DNA of 64,000 bases from Cnuibacter physcomitrellae (GCF_014640535.1 NZ_BMHD01000001.1:2903474-2967473); one strand, 5' to 3'; positions 33,105-40,177 are shown, numbered from the stretch's first letter. Translations and numbers: made by a program. Notes: generated by a model not told the origin, from the sequence alone.

Positions 33105-34163
33105 ATGCGAGCGGCTGCGGCCGGCCGGGGGCCGGTCACCCTGAAGGACGTCGCCGAGCACGCTCAGGTGAGCATCTCGACGGCGAGCAACGCGCTGACC
33201 GGCGCCCGCAAGGTCAGCGCGGCCTCGATCGAGAAGGTGCTGCGATCCGCCGCCGAGCTGGGGTACCAGCGCAACGAGGCCGCACGGTCGCTGCGGACCG
33301 GACTCCACAACTCGATCGGCCTCGTCATCCCCGACGTGACGAACCCGTTCTGGGCGGGCATGGTCGGCGCGATCGAGCAGATCGCCGGCGAGGCGGGCTT
33401 CCAGGTGGCGCTCTTCACCACCGCCTACGACCCGGAGCGGGAGTCGGCGGCGTTGGCGCGGCTCGTCACCAGCGCCGACGGGGTGCTGCTGTTCTCCACC
33501 AGTCCGGATGCCTCCGCCGTCCAGCCGCTGCTCGACCTCGGGATGCCGATGGTCGCCTGCGACGAGGCGTTCGACGTCCCCGGGCTCGGCGGGGTCTACT
33601 CCGACAACCGGGCCGGTGCCCGGACGGCGGCCGAGCACCTCGTCGACGCGGGCGGGGCGGTCTTCGGCATGCTCGACGGGCCGGCCACCCTCACCACCGC
33701 GACCGAGCGGCGCCAGGGGTTCCGCGAGGGGCTCGCGGCCCGTGGAGTGCCGGAGTCGCGCATCCACGCGATCACCGCTCCGTACTCGTTCGAGGGCGGT
33801 CGCGAGGGTGTGCGCCGTCTGCTGGAGGCGCATCCGGATGTGGACGCCCTCTTCGCGTGCACCGACAACCAGGCAATCGGGGCCACCTTCGAGGCGCACG
33901 ACCTCGGTCGGTCCGTGCCGGGCGACCTGCTCGTCTGCGGGTTCGACGACATCAGCTGGTCGTCGCGGATCTCGCCGTCGCTCACCACGGTCAGGCAGGA
34001 CGCGCCGGGCATGGCCGCTCGCGCGATCGAGATGCTGCTGGCGATGGTGGCGGGGGAGGAGCAGGCCGAGGTCGTCGTCCTCCCGGTCGAGCTCGTCGAA
34101 CGAGAGTCGACCGCTCGCGAGCCGTCCGACCGGGTGACGCCGCCTCTCGTTACGGCTGTGTAA
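33105..34163 (+). CDS. LacI-family transcriptional regulator
   Basis: A 352-residue regulator: LacI helix-turn-helix at about 12-60 (TLKDVAEHAQVSISTASNAL) and a periplasmic-binding-like sensor domain (IGLVIPDVTNPFWAGMVGAI, ACTDNQAIGATFEAHDLGRS). It lies between the ABC operon and the second NtaA-like gene; a perfect CG-centred palindrome TAAAACGTTTTA overlaps its stop codon, and a variant lies before the ABC operon. It is the likely repressor of the whole block. TAGCCT at 33090-33095 is 9 bases before the ATG, so it may also have its own promoter. Confidence 0.9.
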   Translation: MRAAAAGRGPVTLKDVAEHAQVSISTASNALTGARKVSAASIEKVLRSAAELGYQRNEAARSLRTGLHNSIGLVIPDVTNPFWAGMVGAIEQIAGEAGFQVALFTTAYDPERESAALARLVTSADGVLLFSTSPDASAVQPLLDLGMPMVACDEAFDVPGLGGVYSDNRAGARTAAEHLVDAGGAVFGMLDGPATLTTATERRQGFREGLAARGVPESRIHAITAPYSFEGGREGVRRLLEAHPDVDALFACTDNQAIGATFEAHDLGRSVPGDLLVCGFDDISWSSRISPSLTTVRQDAPGMAARAIEMLLAMVAGEEQAEVVVLPVELVERESTAREPSDRVTPPLVTAV

Positions 34164-34165
34164 AA
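34150..34165 (+). promoter_or_regulatory. Shared 16-bp motif TTACGGCYGTGTAAAA
   Basis: TTACGGCTGTGTAAAA on the plus strand overlaps the LacI-type palindrome at 34161-34172. The partner copy is on the minus strand at 29128-29143. Confidence 0.55.
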
Positions 34166-34172
34166 CGTTTTA
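34161..34172. promoter_or_regulatory. LacI-type operator, perfect palindrome TAAAACGTTTTA
   Basis: A perfect 12-bp palindrome with CG centre, overlapping the TAA stop of the LacI gene and lying 80 bases before the monooxygenase gene at 34252. Confidence 0.7.
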
Positions 34173-34251
34173 GGTGCCCTCGTCATGCGGGAGGGCGGTC
34201 GGCCAAGCTGGGAGCACCCGAGTCCCCGAGTGCAGCCCTGGAGCCCCCGCG

Positions 34252-35607
34252 ATGACCAAGTCCCTCTCCCTCGGAGTGTTCGAGATCCTCACGCCGTCCA
34301 ACGGCGTCCCGACCTGGCGGCACCCCCAGGGGCGGGGCGACCGGTTCGGCGACCCGGCGTACTGGCGTGGACTGGTGAGGACCCTCGACGACGCGGGATT
34401 CGACTTCATCCTCTTCGCCGACAGCTACGGCTACCCGCTCGTCGACGGGGTCGTCCCGGAGGAGGTGCTCACGCACGGCATCCTCTTCCCGGGATACGAC
34501 CCGCTCCTCCTCGTGTCGTCGCTGTCGGAGGCGGCCCCCACGCTGGGCATCGTCGTCACCTCGTCGACGTCGCTCGAGCAGCCGCTGCCCACCGCCCGCC
34601 GGTTCGCCACGCTCGACGCGTTCACCCGCGGTCACATCGGATGGAACATCGTCACCGGCAGCACCGCGCAGGTCACCGAGGGGCTGTTCGGCATCACGCA
34701 CTTCGACCACGACAAGCGGTACGACGTGGCCGACGAGTTCGTCGACCTCTGCCGCACCCTGTGGGAGGACTCCTGGGACGACGGCGCCCTCGTGCTCGAC
34801 CGGTCGGCCGACGTCCTCGTGGACCCCTCCCGGGTGCATCCGGTGTCGTACCGCAGCGAGCACTTCTCGAGCCACGGGCTGTTCAAGGTGCCGCCAGGGC
34901 CGCAGCGGACGCCGGTGCTCTTCCAGGCCGGCGCCTCGGGGCGCGGACGCGACTTCGGGGCGAGGAACGCGGAGGCGATGTTCATCCAGGGGCAGGACGT
35001 CGAGCAGGCCGCGAAGGCCTCGGCCGACATCCGAGCGCGCGTCGCCGCCGCGGGACGCGATCCCCACGACCTGAAGATCATCAGCGGGGTCACCGTCACG
35101 GTGGCGCCCACCCGCGAGGAGGCGCTCGCGAAGCGGCAGGAGCTCGAGGAGCAGTTCTCGATGGACGACGCGGCCGTGCTCTTCGCCGGGTTCACCGGGA
35201 TCGACCTGCGGAGCCTCGATCCCGCGATGCGGATCGAGGACATCCCCGGCAACGACCAGGGGCAGACGCCGCTCGACCGGTACCGCACGGTCGACGGGGT
35301 CGACACGGTGCAGGACGTGCTCGACGCCTTCCGCGTGCAGGAGCGCGGGTTCGTGGTGACGGGCTCGCCGCGCGAGGTCGCCGAGGAGCTGGTGGCCACG
35401 GCCGAGGCAGCCGACATCGACGGGTACATGCTCGAGCCGACCTTCGGCGACGCCGGCGCCTACGAGGAGTTCATCGAGCTCGTGCTGCCCGAGCTCGCCG
35501 CCCTCGGCGCGTGGCACGAGCCCGATCGGTCGCTCACGCTCCGCGAGCGCCTCGGCTTCCCGTCGCCCACCCCGTCCTTCCGCCCTCCGTCGAAGAACCT
35601 CGAGTAG
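34252..35607 (+). CDS. Second NtaA/SnaA-type flavin monooxygenase
   Basis: A 451-residue luciferase-like monooxygenase distinct from those at 24615 and 26599. Landmarks are LSLGVFEILTPSNGVPTWRH, DDAGFDFILFADSYGYPLVD, TRRFATLDAFTRGHIGWNIV-like region (ARRFATLDAFTRGHIGWNIV), DKRYDVADEFVDLC and LFQAGASGRGRDF. The family needs FMNH2 from a separate reductase. It lies just after the operator palindrome, so is expected to be repressed by the LacI protein. GGAG at 34240-34243 is the ribosome site. Confidence 0.88.
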   Translation: MTKSLSLGVFEILTPSNGVPTWRHPQGRGDRFGDPAYWRGLVRTLDDAGFDFILFADSYGYPLVDGVVPEEVLTHGILFPGYDPLLLVSSLSEAAPTLGIVVTSSTSLEQPLPTARRFATLDAFTRGHIGWNIVTGSTAQVTEGLFGITHFDHDKRYDVADEFVDLCRTLWEDSWDDGALVLDRSADVLVDPSRVHPVSYRSEHFSSHGLFKVPPGPQRTPVLFQAGASGRGRDFGARNAEAMFIQGQDVEQAAKASADIRARVAAAGRDPHDLKIISGVTVTVAPTREEALAKRQELEEQFSMDDAAVLFAGFTGIDLRSLDPAMRIEDIPGNDQGQTPLDRYRTVDGVDTVQDVLDAFRVQERGFVVTGSPREVAEELVATAEAADIDGYMLEPTFGDAGAYEEFIELVLPELAALGAWHEPDRSLTLRERLGFPSPTPSFRPPSKNLE

Positions 35608-35627
35608 CCCGCCCGTCCTCCCTCCCT

Positions 35628-35696
35628 GGTTTCGCGGCCTCTTTGGAGTCTCGCTGGGTCATTGGGCACGCGAAACGCCAAAGAGGGCGCGAAACC
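35628..35696. repeat. 69-bp palindromic element (GGTTTCG family), copy 2
   Basis: GGTTTCGCGGCCTCTTTGG at 35628-35646 pairs with 35678-35696 with a single mismatch in 19. The centre is GGGTCATTGGGC. Confidence 0.85.
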
Positions 35697-35720
35697 CGCA
35701 CGGCGAGTGCAAAGAAGTGG

Positions 35721-35753
35721 TTGCAAAGATAGCTTGGCAAAGGTATCTTTGCA
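35721..35753 (+). promoter_or_regulatory. Leaderless promoter and ArsR operator
   Basis: -35 TTGCAA at 35721-35726 and -10 TATCTT at 35744-35749 are 17 bases apart; the ATG at 35757 is 7 bases after the -10. A perfect inverted repeat, TGCAAAGATA at 35722-35731 and TATCTTTGCA at 35744-35753, covers both boxes, so the bound regulator would block RNA polymerase. Confidence 0.8.
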
Positions 35754-35756
35754 GTC

Positions 35757-36380
35757 ATGAGCGAGGAGACCACGACGCCGGAGGTGCAGCACCGCACCCT
35801 CGACATGGAGTCGCTGAAGGGGTTGGCGCATCCGCTGCGGGTGCGCATCCTCGACGTGCTCACCACGTACGGGCCGCAGACGGCCTCGAGCCTGGCCGAC
35901 CGGCTGGGCGAGTCCTCGGGCTCGACCAGCTACCACCTGCGGCAGCTGGAGCGGCACCACTTCATCCGAGAGGTGGAGGGGCGCGGATCCGCGCGGGAGC
36001 GGTGGTGGGATCGAGTGCCCGGCGGCATCTCGCTCGAGGTCGGGCACCTGCCCGACACGTCGGCGGCGCGGGCCGCGAGCGGCATCGTGCTGTCGGAGTG
36101 GAACCGCAACCGCCAGACGCTGCTCGACGATTTCGTCCGGCGCGGCGACGACGAGCTCCCCGCCGCGTGGATCGACGCCTCGGCGATCAGCACCGCCAAC
36201 GCCCAGGTGACGGTCGAGCAGCTCGCCGACCTCACCCGACGCCTCCAGCAGACCATCGACGACTTCGTCGACGGTCACCGCGACCAGAAGGAACGGCCGA
36301 TCGAGGGATCGCGGCCCGTCCAGATCCAGTTCAGCGCCTTCCCCGTGATGGACGCCGACGAGCACCACGAGGGGAGGTGA
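35757..36380 (+). CDS. ArsR-family winged-helix regulator
   Basis: A 207-residue protein with an N-terminal ArsR-like winged helix (LAHPLRVRILDVLTTYGPQT, SSLADRLGESSGSTSYHLRQ) at about 21-68 and a helical C-terminal region of 110 residues. It lacks obvious metal-binding Cys pairs, so it is not a classical arsenic sensor. The promoter shows strong sign of autoregulation: a 10-bp perfect inverted repeat spans its -35 and -10. The ATG is leaderless. It is followed at once by a 72-residue gene and then a lipase-like hydrolase; control of these is likely. Confidence 0.87.
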   Translation: MSEETTTPEVQHRTLDMESLKGLAHPLRVRILDVLTTYGPQTASSLADRLGESSGSTSYHLRQLERHHFIREVEGRGSARERWWDRVPGGISLEVGHLPDTSAARAASGIVLSEWNRNRQTLLDDFVRRGDDELPAAWIDASAISTANAQVTVEQLADLTRRLQQTIDDFVDGHRDQKERPIEGSRPVQIQFSAFPVMDADEHHEGR

Positions 36381-36385
36381 ACACC

Positions 36386-36604
36386 ATGGCAGTCGCCCTC
36401 GACACCAGCCCCCGCGGCCTCGAGCTCCTCGCCGTGCGGGTGGGGTCCACCCTCGAGCGCTGGGGCCGCGAGAGCGCGGAGCACCGCGCCCTCGTCGCCG
36501 CCCGGCTCGTCGACCTCGCCGCCGACCCCGCGTCGGCAGGCGCCCTCCTCGCCGACCGCGAGGCGGCCCGGGTCCACGCGGCCCCGCTCACGCGCATCCG
36601 CTGA
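36386..36604 (+). CDS. Small hypothetical protein in the ArsR operon
   Basis: A 72-residue, mostly helical protein (GLELLAVRVGSTLERWGRES, AARLVDLAADPASAGALLA) with a GGGGAGG ribosome site at 36371-36377. It begins 5 bases after the ArsR stop, so the two share a message. Short proteins of this type often follow regulators in actinobacteria, but I cannot assign a function. Confidence 0.7.
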   Translation: MAVALDTSPRGLELLAVRVGSTLERWGRESAEHRALVAARLVDLAADPASAGALLADREAARVHAAPLTRIR

Positions 36605-36626
36605 GCGCGGAAGCCCGCTGGCGCGA

Positions 36627-36632
36627 CAGAAT
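36627..36632 (+). promoter_or_regulatory. -10 box of a leaderless promoter for the hydrolase gene
   Basis: CAGAAT lies 6 bases before the ATG at 36639. Confidence 0.4.
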
Positions 36633-36638
36633 GGGCGC

Positions 36639-37517
36639 ATGCGCGAGGCCAGCTTCACCGACCGGTTCGTCGACGAGCTCGGGGTGCCCATCACCTACTA
36701 CGGCCGGCTCGTGGCACAGCCGAAGGCCGTGGTGCAGATCCAGCACGGGCTCGGCGAGCACGCGCTGCGGTACCAGCCGCTGATGGACGACCTCGTCGCC
36801 GCGGGCTACAGCGTGTACGCACCCGACCAGCGCGGGCACGGCGCCACCGGGCTCGAGCAGTACGACGGCGACCGGGCTCGGCTCGGACGCCTCGGGCCGG
36901 GAGGTCTGCGCGCGACGGTCGACGACATCCGTCAGCTGACGATGGTGGTGCAGCGCGAGCATCCGGGAGTGCCCGTCGTGCTGCTCGGCCACAGCTGGGG
37001 CTCGCTGATGGTGCAGCGGCTCGTCAACTCGCCCGCCCTGCTGCACTACTCGGGCGTCGTGCTGAGCGGGACCGCCTATCGGATGCCGGGGCACATGGAC
37101 GGCGGCGACCTCTCGCGGCGGCACCGGCCGAACGGGAAGGGGTCGGGCCACGGCTACGAGTGGCTCTCGCGCGACGTGGCGGCGCAGCAGCGCGCGGCCG
37201 ACGACCCGCTCATGTTCCCCGCGGAGGTCCGGGCGCTGTTCGGCATCCGCGACGGCCTGCGCCTGTTCGGGCGGCCGGCGCGACTGCTCGCGAAGGACGT
37301 CCCCGTCCTCATCCTCGTGGGCGACGACGACATCCTCGGCGGGGCGCGCAGCGCGGGGCGGCTCGCGGACGCGTACCGCCGCCGGTCCGGCCTCACCGAC
37401 GTGGAGCTCGAGGTGTATCCGGAGGCGCGCCACGAGGTCTTCAACGAGCTGAACCGCGACGAGGTCGTCGCCCGCCTCGTCTCCTGGCTCGACGCGAGGT
37501 TCGCCCCCGCGTCCTGA
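36639..37517 (+). CDS. Alpha/beta hydrolase, monoacylglycerol-lipase type
   Basis: A 292-residue hydrolase with oxyanion motif QHGLGEHALRY, substrate loop YAPDQRGHGAT, nucleophile elbow GHSWGSLM (Ser), the acidic residue in LILVGDDDILGG and the catalytic His in YPEARHEVFNE. This pattern is typical of monoacylglycerol lipases/lysophospholipases. No signal peptide is present. It may be read with the preceding ArsR operon or from its own promoter at 36627. Confidence 0.87.
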   Translation: MREASFTDRFVDELGVPITYYGRLVAQPKAVVQIQHGLGEHALRYQPLMDDLVAAGYSVYAPDQRGHGATGLEQYDGDRARLGRLGPGGLRATVDDIRQLTMVVQREHPGVPVVLLGHSWGSLMVQRLVNSPALLHYSGVVLSGTAYRMPGHMDGGDLSRRHRPNGKGSGHGYEWLSRDVAAQQRAADDPLMFPAEVRALFGIRDGLRLFGRPARLLAKDVPVLILVGDDDILGGARSAGRLADAYRRRSGLTDVELEVYPEARHEVFNELNRDEVVARLVSWLDARFAPAS

Positions 37518-37558
37518 GCCCGGACCCGCCGCCGCGGGTGCCCGGGTGGGGTGCGGCT

Positions 37559-37631
37559 GTGGGTTGCGCCCGCCCTCTGCGCGCTCGTCCTCGTGGGGGC
37601 GGCGACGGCGCGCGTGGAAGGCGCAATCCGC
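37559..37631. repeat. 73-bp REP-like palindromic element, copy 4 (degenerate right end)
   Basis: Left end GTGGGTTGCGCCCGC; right end GAAGGCGCAATCCGC has drifted from consensus. Length is still 73. Confidence 0.7.
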
Positions 37632-37709
37632 GGTCCCCCGCTCCGCGCGGCGATGGGGCGGGGCAGGCGGGAGGACGGGCAAGAGGCGTATGCGCCGTCG
37701 CGGGTGGGT

Positions 37710-37782
37710 GCGGGTTGCGCCCGCCTGCTGCGCGCTCGTCCCCGTGGGGGCGGCGACGGCGCGCGTGGGAGGCGGAACCCGC
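37710..37782. repeat. 73-bp REP-like palindromic element, copy 5
   Basis: Left GCGGGTTGCGCCCGC at 37710-37724 and right GGAGGCGGAACCCGC at 37768-37782. Confidence 0.8.
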
Positions 37783-37887
37783 GGCGGCCCCGCTCGCGCG
37801 GCGGTGGAGCGGCGGAGCGTAGGAGGCGGCGGGAGGGCAGCTGGACGGGCGCGAGGCGGATGGGCCGGCGCGGGTGAGAGGGCGGGT

Positions 37888-37960
37888 GCGGGTTGCGCCC
37901 GCCCGCTGCGCGCTCGTCCCTGTGGGGGCGGCGACGGCGCGCGTGGGAGGCGGAAGCCGC
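37888..37960. repeat. 73-bp REP-like palindromic element, copy 6
   Basis: Left GCGGGTTGCGCCCGC at 37888-37902 and right GGAGGCGGAAGCCGC at 37946-37960. Confidence 0.8.
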
Positions 37961-38059
37961 GGTGCCCCCGCTCTCGCGGCGGTGAGGCGGGCGCCGGAGG
38001 CGGGGGAGGGCAGGTGGAGGGCGAGGGGCGAATGGGCCGGCGCGGGTGAGAGGGGGGTT

Positions 38060-38132
38060 GCGGGTTGCGCCCGCCTGCTGCGCGCTCGTCCCTGTGGGGG
38101 CGGCGACGGCGCGTGTGGCGGGCGGAACCCGC
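38060..38132. repeat. 73-bp REP-like palindromic element, copy 7
   Basis: Left GCGGGTTGCGCCCGC at 38060-38074 and right GCGGGCGGAACCCGC at 38118-38132, the best-preserved copy. A lone right unit follows at 38160-38174. Confidence 0.85.
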
Positions 38133-38257
38133 GGTGCCCGCGCTCGCGCGGCGGGGGCGGCGGGCGGAACCCGCGGTGCCGGTGTTCGCGCGGCGGCGGC
38201 GGGCGGGCGGACCGGCGTCGGGGCCGGTCGCCGGGCGGGGCGGCGGGCGGGGGGAGG

Positions 38258-39322
38258 CTACGTCGCCGTCACGAGGAGCTGGCCGGTGGCCCAGTCGAAG
38301 GCGACGACGTGGTTGGTGAAGAACGCGATGCCGGTGTTGTAGGAGGTCTCCGAGCCGAGCGCATCGAGGGTGGCGAGGTCGACGCCGGCCGTCGTCCCGG
38401 TCTGCAGCGACCACAGCGGGGCTCCCGCGGGGGTGGCGATCGCGATCGACTGGCCCGCGTCGAGCACACCGTTCGAACCCGCGGGGACGCCCGTGACCAC
38501 GGCGGAGTTCAGGAGCAGCGATGGCGCGCCGGTGTCGAGGTCGGTCGGTCCGCACGCCTGGGCCAGGGTCGCGATCGTCCAGCACAGGTCGACGTCCTTG
38601 GCCCAGAGCTTCGCATCCGGCATCGCCGCCGGAGCCGAGGGGAGGGGTGTGAGGGGAGTGGAGATCGTGCCCGAGGCCGGCGACGGCGCTCCGAGGGTGA
38701 GCGTGCCGGTGCTGCCGCCGGTCAGGTCGACCGTGAAGCCCTCATCGTAGGGCGCTGCGAGCTGCACGAACGGCGAGAGCAGGCCGGCCTGCGCCGCCGC
38801 TCCCTCGGCAGGGGCGACGCCCATGATGCCCTGCGCGTTGCCGAAGATCCCGCCCATGTCGTCGCTCTCGATGAGCCCGAGGGTCATCGGCGACGAGGTG
38901 GAGGCACCGCCGATCGAGACCGTCGCGGTGGCCAGCTCGGAGGTGAGCGTGGACGACACGTAGTCCTCGGTGTAGCTCTGCCCGGTGGCGGTGGTCGCCG
39001 AGCCGACCGCGCTCTTCGAGACGAACAGCCCGGTCGACCCGGTGTCGAGCACGACGGTGAAGGGTGCCCCGCCGCCGACGCTGATCTCCACCTCGAGGCG
39101 CGGCGCGCCCGAGTCGGTGGTCGACTGGAGCGGCACGCTCACGGTCTCCGTCGAGGGGGAGGCAGTGGGGCTGCCCGAGACCGACTCGAGATCGTCCGCG
39201 GACGACGTCGCCGAGGGTGTCGAGCCCGAGCACCCGGCGAGCGTGATCGCGATCGCGACCGCGGCGGTGGCCGGGAGGAGTCGTCGTGACCGGGCGGCGA
39301 TCGTCTGCATGACACCCATCAT
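38258..39322 (-). CDS. Secreted lipoprotein with pepsin-like double DTG motifs
   Basis: A 354-residue predicted lipoprotein. The signal peptide ends in lipobox LAGC (28-31), then a Ser/Thr-rich linker. The mature part has two aspartic-protease active-site motifs: FTVVLDTGSTGLFV (Asp93) and TDLDTGAPSLLL (Asp263), separated by 170 residues as in two-lobed pepsins, plus GIMGVA at 165-170 where pepsins have GILGLG. Pepsin-type enzymes are uncommon in bacteria. The start is uncertain (39322 or 39310). Substrate and activity are unknown; the mature protein should sit on the outer face of the membrane. Confidence 0.72.
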   Translation of the reverse strand: MMGVMQTIAARSRRLLPATAAVAIAITLAGCSGSTPSATSSADDLESVSGSPTASPSTETVSVPLQSTTDSGAPRLEVEISVGGGAPFTVVLDTGSTGLFVSKSAVGSATTATGQSYTEDYVSSTLTSELATATVSIGGASTSSPMTLGLIESDDMGGIFGNAQGIMGVAPAEGAAAQAGLLSPFVQLAAPYDEGFTVDLTGGSTGTLTLGAPSPASGTISTPLTPLPSAPAAMPDAKLWAKDVDLCWTIATLAQACGPTDLDTGAPSLLLNSAVVTGVPAGSNGVLDAGQSIAIATPAGAPLWSLQTGTTAGVDLATLDALGSETSYNTGIAFFTNHVVAFDWATGQLLVTAT

Positions 39323-39328
39323 GGCGTG

Positions 39329-39397
39329 GGTTCCGCGGCCGTTCTGACCTTCCGCCTGGTCAATGACCACGCGGAAGGTCAAAGTGGCCGCGAAACC
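39329..39397. repeat. 69-bp palindromic element (GGTTTCG family), copy 3
   Basis: GGTTCCGCGGCC at 39329 pairs with GGCCGCGAAACC ending at 39397; the stem continues through GACCTTCCGC / GCGGAAGGTC. Centre TGGTCAATGACCA. Confidence 0.85.
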
Positions 39398-39462
39398 AGG
39401 GGTGGGGGTTCGCGGGGGTCGGGTTAGCGTGGAGAGCGGATCGACACGGCGAAGGGACCGCG

Positions 39463-39996
39463 ATGACACTGCCGACCGACGAGGGCGGGCACGACGAGGG
39501 CGGGCACGACGAGGGCGAGCACGACGAGGGCGGGCACGACGAGGGCGGGCGCGACGAGAGCGCGCGGGACGAGGGCGCGGCGATCGCCGAGCTCGATCGG
39601 CTGGACGCCGCGTGCCGCGCCGAGCCGGACGACATCGACCGCCAGATCAGGCTGTGGCAGGCGGTGGCGCGGCTGGACCAGTGGGTGTTCGTCGACCGGG
39701 GCACCCCGGGCAGCCCCCGGCCGTACGCGATCGCCGCCGGCCCGGGCCACATGCTGTGCGTCTACAGCACCCCGCAGCGGGCGCGCGCGGGAGCGCTCGC
39801 CGGGGGTCTCGTCGCCGAGGACGCGAGCGTCCCGATGTTCTCGGTGCCACTCCCGGAGGCCATCGAGTGGGCCCTCTCGCTCGGCGAGCGGGGCGTCGTG
39901 GGCGTCACCCTCGACTATCCGCAGCTCGGGGCGTGGTGCCCGCTGCCGAACCTGGAGCGTCTCAAGAGCGCGCGGAGCGCATCCGCACCGGAGTGA
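39463..39996 (+). CDS. Hypothetical protein with N-terminal Asp-Glu-Gly-Gly-His repeats
   Basis: A 177-residue acidic protein. Residues 6-40 are seven 5-residue repeats of type DEGGH, encoded by a 15-bp tandem repeat. The rest resembles SseB-type domains of unknown function (QWVFVDRGTPGSPRPYAIAA, MLCVYSTPQRARAGAL, VSVTLDYPQLGAWCPL-like GVTLDYPQLGAWCPLPNLER). The His/Asp/Glu repeat could bind metal ions, which is speculative. A GAAGGGA ribosome site and TAGCGT (39425-39430) precede it. Confidence 0.65.
   Translation: MTLPTDEGGHDEGGHDEGEHDEGGHDEGGRDESARDEGAAIAELDRLDAACRAEPDDIDRQIRLWQAVARLDQWVFVDRGTPGSPRPYAIAAGPGHMLCVYSTPQRARAGALAGGLVAEDASVPMFSVPLPEAIEWALSLGERGVVGVTLDYPQLGAWCPLPNLERLKSARSASAPE
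39478..39582 (+). repeat. 15-bp tandem repeat, seven units
   Basis: Unit GACGAGGGCGGGCAC. The first five units are nearly identical, the last two diverged. It lies inside the gene at 39463 and keeps the frame. Confidence 0.85.
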
Positions 39997-40008
39997 CGCG
40001 CGGGCGAC

Positions 40009-40170
40009 TCAGCCCGCGGGCGCGGGGCCGTCGGTGGGGCGCGCGTCGGCGATGAACTCGTGGATCTTCCTCTCGAGGTCCACGTCGAACGAGTCGACCT
40101 CGTCGAACGAGTGGGCCTCGCCGGGGCCGGAGCCGGCCGTCGAGTCGGGGGTGCTGCGCTCGTCCTTCAT
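40009..40170 (-). CDS. Small acidic hypothetical protein, 53 residues
   Basis: A short frame, MKDERSTPDSTAG..., with a helical end VDLERKIHEFIADARPT. TACGCT at 40178-40183 on the same strand is exactly 7 bases before the ATG, the same arrangement as the other leaderless genes here, which supports it as real. No family recognised. Confidence 0.55.
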   Translation of the reverse strand: MKDERSTPDSTAGSGPGEAHSFDEVDSFDVDLERKIHEFIADARPTDGPAPAG

Positions 40171-40177
40171 GCCGTCG

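Larger units (their letters stand above)
37518..38257. repeat. Intergenic region with a second array of 73-bp palindromic repeats
   Basis: 740 bases between convergent genes without a convincing gene. Four full 73-bp elements begin at 37559, 37710, 37888 and 38060, and an extra right half lies at 38160-38174. Spacing between starts is 151-178 bases. Arg/Gly/Pro-rich open frames here are a result of composition. Confidence 0.85.

Noticed and set aside
22664-35607. Canonical rut operon for uracil
   Set aside because: Only RutA- and RutB-like proteins are present; RutC, D, E, F and G relatives are missing and the transporters are of other types.
34252-35607. Alkanesulfonate monooxygenase SsuD
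   Set aside because: Length of 451 residues and the motifs fit the NtaA/SnaA group; SsuD is about 380 residues and normally accompanied by its reductase SsuE, which is absent.
37559-38174. CRISPR array
   Set aside because: Repeats are 73 bp, internally palindromic, diverged from each other, with uneven spacing (151-178 between starts), and no cas gene is near.
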